Assembly: GCA_018343915.1 (NCBI GenBank)
Contig: JABRWF010000001.1
Coordinates: 62,001-126,000 of the forward strand
DNA from: Agroathelia rolfsii
Lineage: Eukaryota; Basidiomycota; Agaricomycetes; Amylocorticiales; Amylocorticiaceae
Reading direction: 5' to 3'
DNA length: 64,000 nucleotides
The notes beneath the pieces are model-generated. The model saw only the letters and a program-made list of their open reading frames with translations. It did not search any database and was not told the origin of the DNA. This document shows positions 47,744-59,607 of this stretch, piece after piece; position 1 is the stretch's first letter, and each line of letters begins with the position of its first letter. Both the position numbers and the translations under genes were made by a program.

Positions 47744-49021
47744 ATGGCTACGGTACCTACAGCCCCTACTTCTTGCTTACCACCGCTCGCTCGACTCTCG
47801 CAGTACCGCCCAGCCGAGCTAGAACGAGCTCTTCATGGTCTGAAGGCAATTTATTGGCCATCGCCCATCGTCTCCTCACTTAAATTATCCGCGTTAAAAC
47901 GTGCCAGCATCGCTAAATTAGATTTCAAGAAAGTCCCCGTCCCAGACTCTGGTTATGCCTCGGCGGAGGATGATGGTAATGACAACGATGGGGACGGAGG
48001 CTCAGATGAGGAGGATATCGACTTAGACGCCATCCGTGCCGACCCTCTCGAACGTGCTTTTGCCATTAGATGGCTTACAGGCTTTCTCTCTCGCTCGGAC
48101 GATTGGTGTGACTCGTACAGCACTGACGGCGTAGAGAATCAAGACGAAAAGACGCATCGGGAAGCTGTTCAAGAGTTAGCCACTACTCTGCTCTCGCGCT
48201 TTTCCACCTCATCAGAAGACGAACAGGAAGAGCCACTCGATGTAACCCGAACATTCAGTTTTTCTACTCCAGGCTCCGAGCCCTTACAAATCAGGCTGAA
48301 CGATGCACCGCTGGAAACAGACGACCACACCAGCGTTGGCTTGCAGAGCTGGGGTAGCTGTATTATTTTGGCGGAAAAGATTTGCGCGGATCCCCATCGC
48401 TTCGGTCTTGGCGGTTTTCTTTCGCATTCTGTTGTATCTAAAAGAATACTTGAGTTGGGAGCCGGAACAGGAATGCTTAGCATCGTGGCAGCAAAGCTCC
48501 TCTCTGCCTATGCCCCCGCATCGACAATCGTAGCCACCGACTATCATCCGCTGGTGCTTGAAAATCTTTCCACAAACATCTCCGCCCACTTCCCTACTCA
48601 TTGGTCTACTGGAGAAACGACTCCAGCTGTTCATGTTCGGCCATTGGACTGGTCATGTCCCTCTCTTGATCATTCGCCGCTCTCAGAGCCATTTGACGTC
48701 CTACTGGCCGCGGATGTTATTTATGACCCCGCACACGCACGATGGCTTCACGACGTTGCGAGAGCCACCCTATCTCACAAAAATCCTGATGCAAGATTTT
48801 GGTTGATGGTTCCTAGACGGATCGCGGGCAGACTAGCAGGTGTGGAGACGTCTGTGGATGTAGTTTTCTCACGAGCAAATGCTCCCATTGCTAGCCCATC
48901 GGAAAATGTCGAGGCTCGTGAATTGGTCATTATCAATCGGCAAGACATCGACAAGGTGGATGGGATAGGGCGCGTAGATGAAGGAGGTTATCGTTTATTC
49001 GAGATTGGGTGGAGTTCATAA
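47744..49021 (+). CDS. Putative protein-lysine methyltransferase (family 16)
   Basis: A single 425-aa exon. The C-terminal half is a seven-beta-strand SAM methyltransferase: motif I ILELGAGTGMLSIVAAKLL, TIVATDYHPLVLENLSTNI (acidic residue binding the ribose), and a DVLLAADVIYD motif of the type that marks METTL21/FAM86/EFM lysine methyltransferases. It is preceded by GLQSWGSCIILAEKI, the usual lead-in of that group. The N-terminal half has ERAFAIRWLTGFLSRSDDWC and an acidic insert, a layout like EFM2/EFM3-FAM86 enzymes that modify translation factors. The exact substrate is not decidable. It is intronless, unusual beside its neighbours. Confidence 0.85.
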   Translation: MATVPTAPTSCLPPLARLSQYRPAELERALHGLKAIYWPSPIVSSLKLSALKRASIAKLDFKKVPVPDSGYASAEDDGNDNDGDGGSDEEDIDLDAIRADPLERAFAIRWLTGFLSRSDDWCDSYSTDGVENQDEKTHREAVQELATTLLSRFSTSSEDEQEEPLDVTRTFSFSTPGSEPLQIRLNDAPLETDDHTSVGLQSWGSCIILAEKICADPHRFGLGGFLSHSVVSKRILELGAGTGMLSIVAAKLLSAYAPASTIVATDYHPLVLENLSTNISAHFPTHWSTGETTPAVHVRPLDWSCPSLDHSPLSEPFDVLLAADVIYDPAHARWLHDVARATLSHKNPDARFWLMVPRRIAGRLAGVETSVDVVFSRANAPIASPSENVEARELVIINRQDIDKVDGIGRVDEGGYRLFEIGWSS

Positions 49022-49302
49022 ATACTTGACTAGCATATACATGTGCTCTCTACTTCTTCGGGCGTTCTCGGGGTTGAGGGTTTTAATAATCATTTAATCT
49101 AGTCATTTTACCTGGTCGAGACTAGTAGTTGTACACGAATATGAAGTTTTTGAAGCGACAAGTTTGAACGGTATTACTTTATGTGTGCAGGATATCTTTT
49201 ACCGGTATGTCATGCGCGTCATGATTACTCCTTGCTGTAATTCGTCACCATCAATGTGATCACTCGCATTACCCTCCTCTTTCTTCACTCCAAAATATTA
49301 CC

Positions 49303-51059
49303 ATGATGAGCCCCTTTCGGAAGATAGCTGCTGGCAAGCTTTTCGACCCTCTAAAGCAAGAGATTCTAGAGAACCAGTTGATCACGGTTAACGTCCAAAC
49401 GGGAATCATAACAGATGTCTTACCCGCTCCCAATGCGGTCTTCGACCTTGACTGGAATGATCCGGACGTGATAGACCTTAGGGGTCTGACAATACTTCCA
49501 GGATTCGTGGACGTACATGTACACAGTCTGTGCAGCATTTAACGAGGGTGTGGTAGCCAAAAGTATTAATAAAATGTGGCCTTTAGTGTTTCTTCATCCA
49601 TACTCGGAGACTCCCTGGGAAGATCAAGTCACGAAGGAGAGCATAGTTGAAAGGACAGTGCGTGCCACGTTGCATGCCAAAAAAACACTATTGGCTGGAT
49701 TTACAACAGTTCGGTTCGTTTTTATCTCAAACTGTTATATGCATGGCCTCATTTTCTTATTTGTTCATAATGAAGTGATCTGGGAACCGAAGGAGCTGAG
49801 GATTCCGATATTCATCTTCGTAAATGTCTCACAGGCCCAGAGGCTCTCATTCCTGGCCCTCGATACTTCTGTGCAAATCGTGCTATTGTGTCAACAGGCG
49901 GATATCGTATGTTTTATAACAACATGGAAAAGTGTAAGAAACCTCACAAATGCAATCTAAGAACCCAAGAGCGCAATTCATGTGAATCAGGAGGGCATCG
50001 AAGGCATGATGGGTGCTGAGGTCGCGGATGGTATTGACGGCTGTATTCGAGCAGTAAGACGCCAAATTGGTGCCGGTGCGGATTGGATTAAAGTAAGATA
50101 GCATGCCTCAGCGCTCACCTCTTAGTACTCAATATGTTCATAGATATATGCTGGTGTGTGGACTACATGCTTTTGATCTATACATCAAACAACATAAACT
50201 CCGCCTCATTGTCTTATAGATTACCGCGCTCGTAGCCGCATGAACTTAGCACCTTCAATCGCAAACGCATCGTATCCTTTGTTCAGCCACCAGGAAATTG
50301 CAGCTATAATCGAAACAGCGCACTCCTACGGAGTCAAGGTCGCTGCTCACTCGACCCTGCAGCAGAGTGCCGCCAATTTAGGGGAAGTTGATTCTGTTGA
50401 ACACACAGACCACTATAACCAATTATCCAAATGGACAACAAGTTGGGTGCCTACCATCTCAGTTTTTGCTGTTCTGTCTCAGGGACAACAATGGGAGCAA
50501 AAGAAAGCGAATTTCAAAGATTTCCTCAAGGATTATCAAGCTGCAAAGGAGTCAGAAGATGATGAGCTTCGTAACGAAACAAGCGGGATGGTCAGTCGAT
50601 GGAAGATCGCTTGCGGTGGAGATGTGGGTCCCTACGCTCACGGTGATAACGCATTGGAGATGCAATATATGCATCGCCTTGGTGCCTCCTGGAAAGATGT
50701 TCTAAGGTGGTGCACTTATGGAGGTTGGGAATGTCTACGGCCACTGGCATTTGAAGGCAGTCCTGAGACGGTGGTCAAGATGACACTGGAATATGAAGAA
50801 CGTGCTGGTGAAGGTTTATCCGAACATGAATACATGTTTGGGGCAATTCGTAAAGGCTGGTATGTGCTGGCCTTTCGACCCGATGACATGACTGCTACTA
50901 TTATAAGCTCTGAATTTTTCTTTTAACAGGTCTGCCGATATTATTGCGGTTGACGGGGACCTAGAGAATGATTTTGAGAGAACAGTGTCGTCTCACGGGG
51001 TTAAATTTGTCATGAAATGCGGAAGAGTATATAAAAAAGGCGGTATTGAGCTGATTTAA
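49303..51059 (+). CDS. Metal-dependent amidohydrolase
   Basis: Imidazolonepropionase/ochratoxinase-like amidohydrolase superfamily. The start is MMSPFRKIAAGKLFDPLKQE. The first metal motif is GFVDVHVH, then HPYSETPWEDQV across an intron. It continues LAGFTTVRDLGTEGAEDSDI, the likely bridging Lys in GADWIKIY, metal His in KVAAHSTLQQSA and SVEHTDHY, and the catalytic Asp in ACGGDVGPYAHGDN. It ends FVMKCGRVYKKGGIELI. Five or more introns. No signal peptide is evident, so it is probably cytosolic. Substrates in this family range from prolidase-type dipeptides to amides, and none can be read here. It is convergent with an MFS transporter 140 bp away, a possible uptake-and-hydrolysis pair. Confidence 0.88.
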
Positions 51060-51200
51060 CATTTTGAAGGAACTACAAAACTTGAACGAAAATATAACGT
51101 AAACACTGTGCATATGTCTAACTATGATATTAACAAATGCATAGCATAAACGTTTCTAACGGCGGATCCAGTCTCCTTGGTATTTGTAAATATCCATACT

Positions 51201-52849
51201 CTAAGCTTTCCATCTCCATAAGCGTTTGTTCCTGGCATCTAGCCACCGAACTGCCCCCATACATCCCGCCGCCATAACGAGGAGAATAGCATCAAATATC
51301 ACCACATCATTGTACTTAGCTTTTGCTATGCTGATAGCAGAAACCTCCCCCACATAATGACCCGACCTTTTATGACTACCTAGTATTATGCCGGCAATAG
51401 GAGCACCAAAAATAGCCCCAATACCGCGAACGAAGTAAATGAACGCATTGACACTGGCATAATGTTGAACACCGTACACCTCGGTAATAGTCGTGGGTAG
51501 AAGTGCATTATAACCTCCTGCGTAAATGCCATAAAAGACAACAAAAATGATGAATCGAGTTTGAGATGCACCGAACCAGAACGCAAGCACTGAAAGTCCG
51601 GATAATAGGACCTGATAGAAATAATCATTATCGCAGTTGTAAATTTAGCAGGCACTGGATGGCACATACACTGATCAGCATAGTATTTTGTCGTCCAACA
51701 CGATCAGCGACGATTCCCATAATTATTCGCGAAATACTGTTCACAGCATTGTTTACAGCTATGAGAAGAGAGGCTGTGGAGGTTGGGTACCCAAGGACGG
51801 TTGTTGCGTAAGAAGCGATGTAAATCACGGGTATTATGTTTCCAGCGCTTTGCAAAAATGCGCCAATGGCCTACGTCATATTTTTCAATTGTTTATATAA
51901 AGGGAGGCTGGATATATATCCATAGACAAACCTGATACCAAAATGTTCCTCGCCTAGTCAGGGATAAGTCCACACCCTGCCGACGACTAGCTGCCCAAGC
52001 TTCTGGAGGGGGACGCAAAACAAGTGTCACAGGAATTGCGACGAAGGCGTTCCATATACTTAGAATCCTCAAAGCCCAGCCAATCCCAACTTTGTCTAGC
52101 AATAGCCTTAATATCGGGGCTAGCACAAGGCCGCCCACTCCGGATCCCGCAAGTATAAATCCCATAGCAAAGCCACGATTTTTATTAAAGTATATGGGTG
52201 CGATGGTCATGACGGGGAAATAATACATTGAGCTGCCAATCCCATATAACATAGCTTGGGTCAAGTAAAGCTGCCACAGCTAGCGAAAATGGTAAGAATT
52301 TCAAAAAGACGCATATACTGGAAACGTAAGAAACCTTGGTGCTGAAGCTGGCGAAAAAAAGGCCCGCACTCATGATAAATGCGCCAGCAAGGGATACGTA
52401 CTTGATTTGCCGGATGCGCAAGAGTAGAGGATTGACAAAGATACTACCGCTCCATGTCAATCCAGTCCCAATCGTGCCTACCAATGAGACTAGAGCATCT
52501 TGGCTGATAGCTTGCTTGATATTGCTTCCAGGCGATGTGTAAAAGTCCTGTTATCATAGTAACAAGGTTTTGAGGTTATTAGTGGTGAATGTATACCAGA
52601 ATTAGGACCTGCCTGAAATATACCGTAGATGGAGTTCATTCCAATGACGTGAAAACACATCATGAATCCAGAGAATAGCAATATACCCTGATAGGTACGA
52701 GATATTGGAGGTACAGAGGCAGATATAATGTGATCTGTGGTCCCCGGAGTTTCAGATTGAGATGCCTCAAGAGACTCCCGGCGAGAACGTGCAGGTTCAT
52801 GAGGGTTTCGAAGTTCAAGCTCCTCTAATAAGATAGAATTCCTATCCAT
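51201..52849 (-). CDS. MFS transporter, monocarboxylate-transporter-like
   Basis: The start MDRNSILLEELELRNPHEPA is a hydrophilic N-terminus, followed by about twelve membrane segments spread over about six exons. They include ILLFSGFMMCFHVIGMNSIY, SLVGTIGTGLTWSGSIFVNP, MLYGIGSSMYYFPVMTIAPI, the conserved YFNKNRGFAMGFILAGSGVG, an intracellular loop with Arg-rich RRQGVDLSLTRRG, RIIMGIVADRVGRQNTM (MFS loop signature) and a last block YASVNAFIYFVRGIGAIFGA. It ends LDARNKRLWRWKA. Pattern and order fit the fungal monocarboxylate permease (MCH/MCT) branch. Substrate unknown. Confidence 0.88.
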
Positions 52850-53466
52850 TATCTACGAGTCTGTCCTGTTGTATGCCGTTAATGAGATACAAGTATACAA
52901 ACGATGTTAGTATGGATTGGTTTTGTGAAGAAGAGTTCAACCTTGAAGTTCTATTGTGCACCACTAGTACTAGTAGTAACGAATGTAGTACCACCGTAAT
53001 TCTCCCCAGAGTTAGGACGCCGCCGGGTTCAGAGTGAATCACGTTATCCTGGCGGTTCAGCGGAAGCAAATGTCGTGTGTAGACTTGTCGTCTTTTGCCA
53101 TCCTGGTAATTACTTAACATCGTCTTTGCACCGAATTCCCACTAATCAAGCACACAGGAATTGTGAACTCTGAAAAGGTGGGCAAAGAATGTTGCCACTA
53201 AACTATGCAGCTTGCTAATCCTCAAAAAGCACCTGAAAATACCACATTTCTACTCTATCATCCTCAGGAGCGTATACTAGTAATAGTCTCAAGTGTCTAT
53301 ATGGTTCGCTCTTTCCAGAAAGCGACGTTCTCTTCACAGCCCTATTTCGATGATCGTGGCACAAATGGAACGGCAGAACCGATCACAGAAAGGGTGAATG
53401 TAAGGAATATACTTCACATAAGAGCCCTAAGATTGACATGCTCGTAGCCTCATTCACGACCAATAG
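52850..53466. other. Divergent region MFS / HDAC, unresolved HDAC 5' exon
   Basis: Shared upstream region. It includes a CACTAGTACTAGTAGTA near-palindrome (about 52960-52980). The first exon of the HDAC should lie here, but I could not find an ATG whose splice phase fits. Confidence 0.4.
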
Positions 53467-55208
53467 TGTCTTATTATTACCCTCGCGGGGTAGGAGATTA
53501 TCACTATGGCGTAAGTTTCTTTTTTCTCTACTCAGGGACTATAGGGTTCGATAATTTTATTATAGGATCGCCATCCTATGAAACCACATAGATTAACACT
53601 GACTAATGCGCTGGTCTTTGGCTATGGTCTCGATAAACAAATACATAATATATATGACCCTCCCACTGCTACAAGGGAGGAGCTCTTGGCCTATCACAAC
53701 GAGGATTACATTGATTTTCTGTCCCGGTCAGTTTAATTTTTCTTACCACGTCCCGTCGATCCCGGGAATAAATGTTTAAATGATTAATTTTATGTTAGAG
53801 TAACACCGGGAAACCAAACTGAAATGAAGCATATGCTTGAGACTTACAACTGCTACGAAGACTGTCCTATCTTCGCAGACATGTATGATTTCTGTCGTAT
53901 GTACGCAGGTGGCTCGTTAGCAGGTGCCAGAAAACTTGCAGCCGGGACAACGGATATTGCCATCAACTGGTCAGGGGGGCTTCATCACGCAAAGCGGGGT
54001 GAAGCAAGCGGTTTTTGTTATGTGAACGACATAGTGCTAGCTATCTTGGAGTTACTTAGGTAAACAAAATTATTACATCCAACCACTTAAGATCCTGACT
54101 ATAATTTCGTAGGTATCATCCTCGAGTACTCTACATTGATATCGACATACATCACGGTGATGGTGTCGAACTCGCATTCTGGGAGTCTAACCGTGTCATG
54201 ACTGTTTCGTTTCATAAATACAACGGCGAATTCTTTCCTGGGACGGGCAAACTCGACGACAATGGTGGCAATCTGGGAACACACTTCTGCCTCAATGTCC
54301 CATTGCAGGATGGTATTGACGATGACATGTACCTGACCGTATTCAAAACGGTCATCGATGACACTGTAACCGCGTTTCGACCATCTTCGATTGTTCTACA
54401 GTGCGGAGCAGATTCCCTGGGATGTGATAGATTGGGCGCATTCAACCTGTCAATCGCGGCACACGGTGAATGTATCAACTTCGTGCGCAAATACAACGTT
54501 CCGTTGCTCGTGGTCGGAGGCGGGGGATATAACATCAAGAATGTCAGTCGATGTTGGACGTACGAAACCGGAGTACTCGTGGGCGCAACTCTCTCGGATG
54601 AGTTGCCTGCAACAGTATACGACAGCTTCTTTGCCGATTCGCAATGGAAGCTTCATCCTCCGCTGACAGGCAAAGTAGAAAACATGAACACGGAAGCCTC
54701 TTTACGACGGATCACGACGAGCATAAAAAAGAAGCTTAGGTATCTTCAGGGTGCCCCGAGCGTCGCTATGCAAGAGATTCCACCCAATCTAGCCGGATGG
54801 TTAGCAGAGGAAGAAAGATCGCCTGAAGAGAGAGATGAAGAACAGGGGACTGGTTCCACTGGAGAGAGCAGGATGGACACATCGATCGCCAGAAACGAGT
54901 TCTTCAATGGGGATAATGATATAGATATGGAGGATGGGACTGTAACGCCTGTGGTGGTAGCAACCCCCAGGGGCAGGGGCGCCACTGGCGGGAGAAGAGC
55001 AAGAGGTGGAAGGAGGGGAAGAGGCAGGGGAAGGGGTGTTGTAGTACCTCGCGAGGATGAAGAGTATGACGGCGATGATGCACTACCTGTAGTTAAACCT
55101 GCCAGGGGCAGGGGGAGAGGGAGGGGGAGGGGAAGGGGCAGAGTCAAGAAAACTGTGGACCGACAGAAAGAGAGCGAGGAGCCAGATGCCAGTGGTTCAT
55201 CAGATTAA
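53467..55208 (+). CDS. Class I histone deacetylase, HOS2-like, with RG-rich tail
   Basis: Zn-dependent deacetylase of the Rpd3/HDAC3 class. It reads [15 protein letters not shown], then [40 protein letters not shown], the catalytic [18 protein letters not shown] (His-His pair), the metal ligands in [27 protein letters not shown] with the third ligand Asp, and [19 protein letters not shown] with the catalytic Tyr. HPMKP and the VTPGN block with [12 protein letters not shown] favour HOS2/HDAC3 over RPD3; HOS2 is the Set3-complex deacetylase in yeast. The C-terminus is unusual: an acidic linker, then repeated RGRG runs (54970-55140) and an acidic end. Four introns. The initiation codon is not found: 53467 is the first base of the first exon seen. 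Confidence 0.92.
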
Positions 55209-55214
55209 GGGTGG

Positions 55215-55961
55215 CTAGTCATCCCATTGCATAGCAGATGTTATCCAATATGCGCGACCAGATTCCTCATCCTGATCATCCAGCCAGCACAGACCATCGC
55301 GCATGAGCATGTTTTCTAGCGCTACCCTGGCGCGCTCGGGAGTCCAACCTTTCTGCTCAACAAGCGTGGAAACGACTACTCTCCCTCCAGTCTCCTGTGC
55401 AATGGAAAGAATCACAGCCTGATCTTGGTCCAACTCTTTAACTACACTCCTGACCATCTTTCGACCACGTTCGATTTCGATGACTTCATATCCTCCACCC
55501 AGAGGTTTAAGAGTGTCGATACTTCTGATGATGTCTTGTTCCGTGACATTTCCATTCTCGCCTCGCAACTTGCTAATAAGCCTCACGAGCTCGGACATTT
55601 CAATGATACCCCCATTCTTATGTCGAGTACTGACGCAGACGTCGACGATCTGTACACCAAGCTCGTATTGCCAATCACCCAAGCCAAGCATTTCAGCCCA
55701 CCATCCGCCCTTGCGTGGGCCTGCAAGGGGATCAACACCTATGGAAGAGCACATTTGCTGGAAGGCATGGCGGAAGCTTGGGTCATGCAGGATGTTTTCA
55801 CGATTGTTAGCCGCGAAGTTGGAGAGTGCGGTCCTGAACTGGTTGAGCTGATCCTGGAGATGTACAACATGCTGGTCGGATATGTGTCTGGAGAGCTGCT
55901 GAAATGAGTCGTTTTGCTTTTCGAGCTTGAAAGCGCCTATCCCAACGCCTCGCCGAGCCAT
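55215..55961 (-). CDS. SNF8: ESCRT-II subunit Vps22/SNF8
   Basis: ESCRT-II component that helps sort ubiquitinated cargo into multivesicular bodies. It is a single 248-residue exon, the normal family length. The start MARRGVGIGAFKLEKQNDSF is nearly invariant in the family, as is the N-terminal helical region (LQDQLNQFRTALSNFAANNR, FRHAFQQMCSSIGVDPLAG). Two winged-helix domains follow (GDWQYELGVQIVDVCVSTRH, NGGIIEMSELVRLISKLRG; then VSTLVEQKGWTPERARVALE, MLMRDGLCWLDDQ). It ends ITSAMQWDD. Its stop is 6 bp from the HDAC stop, so the two mRNAs must overlap in antisense. It is divergent from UTP14, with 165 bp between start codons. Confidence 0.96.
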   Translation of the reverse strand: MARRGVGIGAFKLEKQNDSFQQLSRHISDQHVVHLQDQLNQFRTALSNFAANNRENILHDPSFRHAFQQMCSSIGVDPLAGPRKGGWWAEMLGLGDWQYELGVQIVDVCVSTRHKNGGIIEMSELVRLISKLRGENGNVTEQDIIRSIDTLKPLGGGYEVIEIERGRKMVRSVVKELDQDQAVILSIAQETGGRVVVSTLVEQKGWTPERARVALENMLMRDGLCWLDDQDEESGRAYWITSAMQWDD

Positions 55962-56126
55962 GATGAAAGAAAGAGAGGAAAAGATGAACACATAAGAGCC
56001 TCTCTTTGACTCTGCCGCGGAAACAGCCAGTGTCGCATTATGTAATACATCATTGTGGCTGACGCCGATCACTATTATGGCCAAACTTTTCGCAATTTCA
56101 AAAGTTCTTGGTCACTATCTTCTTCC

Positions 56127-59100
56127 ATGCCTCGCTCCACAAGGCCTGCCTTTTCCTCGAGCGCTCGTATTAGCAAGCAGACGAGGAAACACAACAGCTC
56201 TGGATTTCAAAAACGAAAGGGCCAAAGGAAAGGTCTACCACAAGACGACGATGTCTACGAATATCAACCGGAGCCACTAAAGCGTTCTCGTCAAACTGTC
56301 TCTCTCAAGGTTAACAGAGAGGAAGCTGCTGGAGCAGGATCTGAGGATGAGGGTGAAGAAGATGAGGACTTGATAGCCAAAGTCAAGGCGCAGATTGCTG
56401 GAGATGGCGCAGTCGCAAGCGATGACGATGAGGAGATTGACAGTGACGAAGCTTTTGAGGAAAGCGATGAAGAGCGCTTTGCTGGATTTGAATTTGGAAA
56501 AAATGTATTGATCTTATAGTTATGCTAGGACCCAGGCTAAAAAGAATTGTTAGGCATCCGATTCGAAAAAATCAAAGTCGCAAAAGTCCAAAGCTCGAGC
56601 AAAGGTTCATTTCGCTGATGTCGACTTGAAGGAAGAAGGATCCTTGGACGGCGTCAGCAGTGATGAGGAAAATGAGAATGAAGAAGACGAAAACGAAGGT
56701 GAATTTCTCGACGCATTGGATGTGTTCGATCGAAAGGCCGAGACCAACAGCGAAAATGATGCCGGACGCTCGCTTCATCCTCAGGGTATTGAAAAGGACG
56801 AAATGGCTAGCGAAACGGAGTCCACAGACGAAGATGAAGATGATGCATTGGATGACGGACTAATTTTGCCGTCCGATATAGAAGACCCTCCAGAGGCTCT
56901 TGATGAGCTAGAAAACTTCATCACTAGTCTTGATAGCGGGCTAAAACGCAAGGCTGAAGGGGGCGCGGGCAATGAGAACTCTCGCCCAACACAGAAGCGG
57001 CGAGTTCTGAAAGAACGGACTGAAGCCGGCCCCGAGAGTACTTTCGGCGCCCAAGTATCCAGTGTGTATCCCATATCAATGGCATCTAGTCAGTCATATA
57101 TCTAATTTGCACACTTTTAGGTTCCAGCAAACTCAGGCTAGACGACCTTCTTGCTCCCCTCGCTTCACATTCTTCAACGCTCCAGTCGCTTAAATCATCA
57201 ATACGCCCTCTAACTTCTTCAAGTGCAAAACCCCTCGCAGCGCCTCTCCCACAACGCACGCAAGAGCGGCTTGATAGAGAAGCTGCATACGAGCAGACGA
57301 AAGAGGAAGTAAAAAAGTGGAATGAAACAATGCAAATGATCAAAGACGTATGCGCACACTATCATTTTATTGTCATTTCCCTTGGCTCACATTTATTTAG
57401 GCAGAACATCTCAGTTTTCCTCTTCAGTCTCAGCCCGCCACGAAAATATCGAATCTCGAGCTTACAGCCAAGTTTAAGGTTTTGGCTTATTGTTTTTCTA
57501 TCCTCATATTCAAGGCTGCTTATGTTTCGATCGTAGCCCACGACGGAGATGGAGAGCAATATTGACCGGCTTCTTAAGTCTGCCAAAATGCGTGACGAAG
57601 ACTTACCGGCTACGGAAGCGCTGAAAATGAATCATCTATCCGTCGAAGAAGTTGCTGCAAGGCGAGCGGAACTTCGCAAGATGCGAGAGCTCATGTTCCG
57701 TGCAGAATTAAAAGCTAAACGCGTGGCCAAGATAAAGAGCAAAACTTACCGACGTATTCGCAAAAAGCAGCGCGAAAAGCTTGATACTGCGGCTGGAGAA
57801 GACGACGACGTCGACATGGATGAGGAAGCGCGCCACAAAGCGGAAGTAGAAAGGGCTCGGGAGAGGGCGACGTTGAGGCACAAGAATACAGGGAAGTGGG
57901 CAAAGGCTATGAATGCCAGAGATGACCTGGATGTAGATCAGAGGAGGGAAATTTCCGAGATGTTGGAGCGCGGAGAGAAATTGAGGCGAAGGATACAGGG
58001 CAAGAAGGACGATGATGGGGAAAACGAGGACGACAGCGACAGCGACAGCGGGTTGGACGAGGAAGGAGTTAAAGCCCGTACTTTCGATGAGCTTGCTAGG
58101 TTGCAGTCTGAAGATGAAAACGATGCTGAGGTAACAAGTAAGGGCAAAGGCGTGTTCCAGATGAAGTTCATGAAGGATGCCATGGCTCGAGAGCAACACA
58201 AAGCTCGAGGAATGATTGATGATTTCATTCAGGAGATGCGCAACGCCCATGGACAGAACAGCGAAAGCGGAGAAAGTGCATCTGGTATAGATGACGCCGA
58301 GACTGCCACTGTTGCTGTCGAACGTACTGGTGGGCGCATGAGCTTTCGGCCAACACCTATCGTAACCGTTGGTCCCTTCTCAAATGTGATATATACATAC
58401 TGATAAAATGCCTTCTAGGAACAGCACCAACAACTTCGTCCACCTGCCTCCGACACATCTAGTGTTACCCTCAAGTCAACAGACTTTGCCACGACCATAC
58501 ATTCCCCAGTTGCACCGACAAACTCCATATCCATTCCTTCTCATATCGACACATCACTAGCGTCGCTTCCCGCTTCCATTTCAATTCAAGAAGAAAATCC
58601 TTGGCTCGCATCGCACGATAAGTCATCATCTAAGACGACGCGCAAAAAGAACGAAGTCGTTGTAGCGAAAAGCAGCAATTCAACTTTGAAGGCTCAGAAC
58701 AAGCTCCGGAAGCAGGGCCTCAAACGCAACGAAGAAAAGGAAAGAGCAGCTGACGAAGCTGCGGTAGAAATCGATCTGGAACGAGCTTTCGCATTGCCCT
58801 CCAGCTCCAAATTGGGATCTTCTGTCTCGAATAATGATTCGAATCACCCAAGCCGAAGCAAAGCATCACGCGCCAACACTGATAACGATGCCTCTGAAAC
58901 CTCCAATATAGACTCAGATGCTAATGATGAACTCGATGAGCAAGAGAGATTGGTTAATCTGAAGGGCAAGGGCAAGGCGCTGGGACCGAAAGCATTCGAG
59001 CAGCGTGATCTAGTGGCTAAAGCATTCGCTGGGGATGACGTTGTCCAGGTGAGCCTTTTTTTTTGCGATGCATGTATTCCCCTTACCTATGTACAGGCAT

Positions 59101-59607
59101 TTGAAGAAGCGAAACGCTTTGAAACTGAGGGCGATGCGCCTACTACAATTGATACAACACTCGAAGGCTGGGTATGTAAAAATATATTATCCAATCGGAA
59201 ATCATCTCATTGGTTTTTCCCTATGCAGGGCTCCTGGGGTGGTGCAGGGATTAAACGGCAGGCTCCTAAGCCACATCTAATCAAGAAAGTTGCCGGTATT
59301 GACCCCACTTCGCGCGCCGACTACGGCAAGAAGCATGTAATCATATCCGAAAAACGTGACAAGAAAGCAGCCAAATATCTGGTCAAAGATTTGCCATACC
59401 CTTACACTAGTAAAGCCCAGTTCGATCGTAGTATGGAAACACCTCTAGGGGCAGAGTGGAACACTCGCGTTGGCTTCCAACGTGGAACACTGCCCAAAGT
59501 GGCCAAAAAGGTTTTTTTTGTTCAAATTTCCACCCCTGCCGCGTGTACTCACTGCAGTCGTTATATAGATGGGCACCGTCATTACCCCCTTAGAAAAACT
59601 TTTTTGA
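56127..59607 (+). CDS. UTP14: UTP14, small-subunit processome protein
   Basis: U3 snoRNP-associated factor for 18S rRNA processing; it activates the helicase Dhr1 in yeast. The start MPRSTRPAFSSSARISKQTR is basic, then long acidic stretches (SDEENENEEDENEG and similar). The conserved blocks are KLRLDDLLAPLASHSSTLQS, RTQERLDREAAYEQTKEEVK, NHLSVEEVAARRAELRKMRE, and FRAELKAKRVAKIKSKTYRR followed by IRKKQREKL. The C-terminal signature is GSWGGAGIKR, RDKKAAKYLVKDLPYPYTSK and PLGAEWNTRVGFQRGTLPKV. The last exon, MGTVITPLEKLF, is found by splicing at 59566. About seven introns. ATG 56127 is chosen because the upstream open frame has no ATG. Confidence 0.95.
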
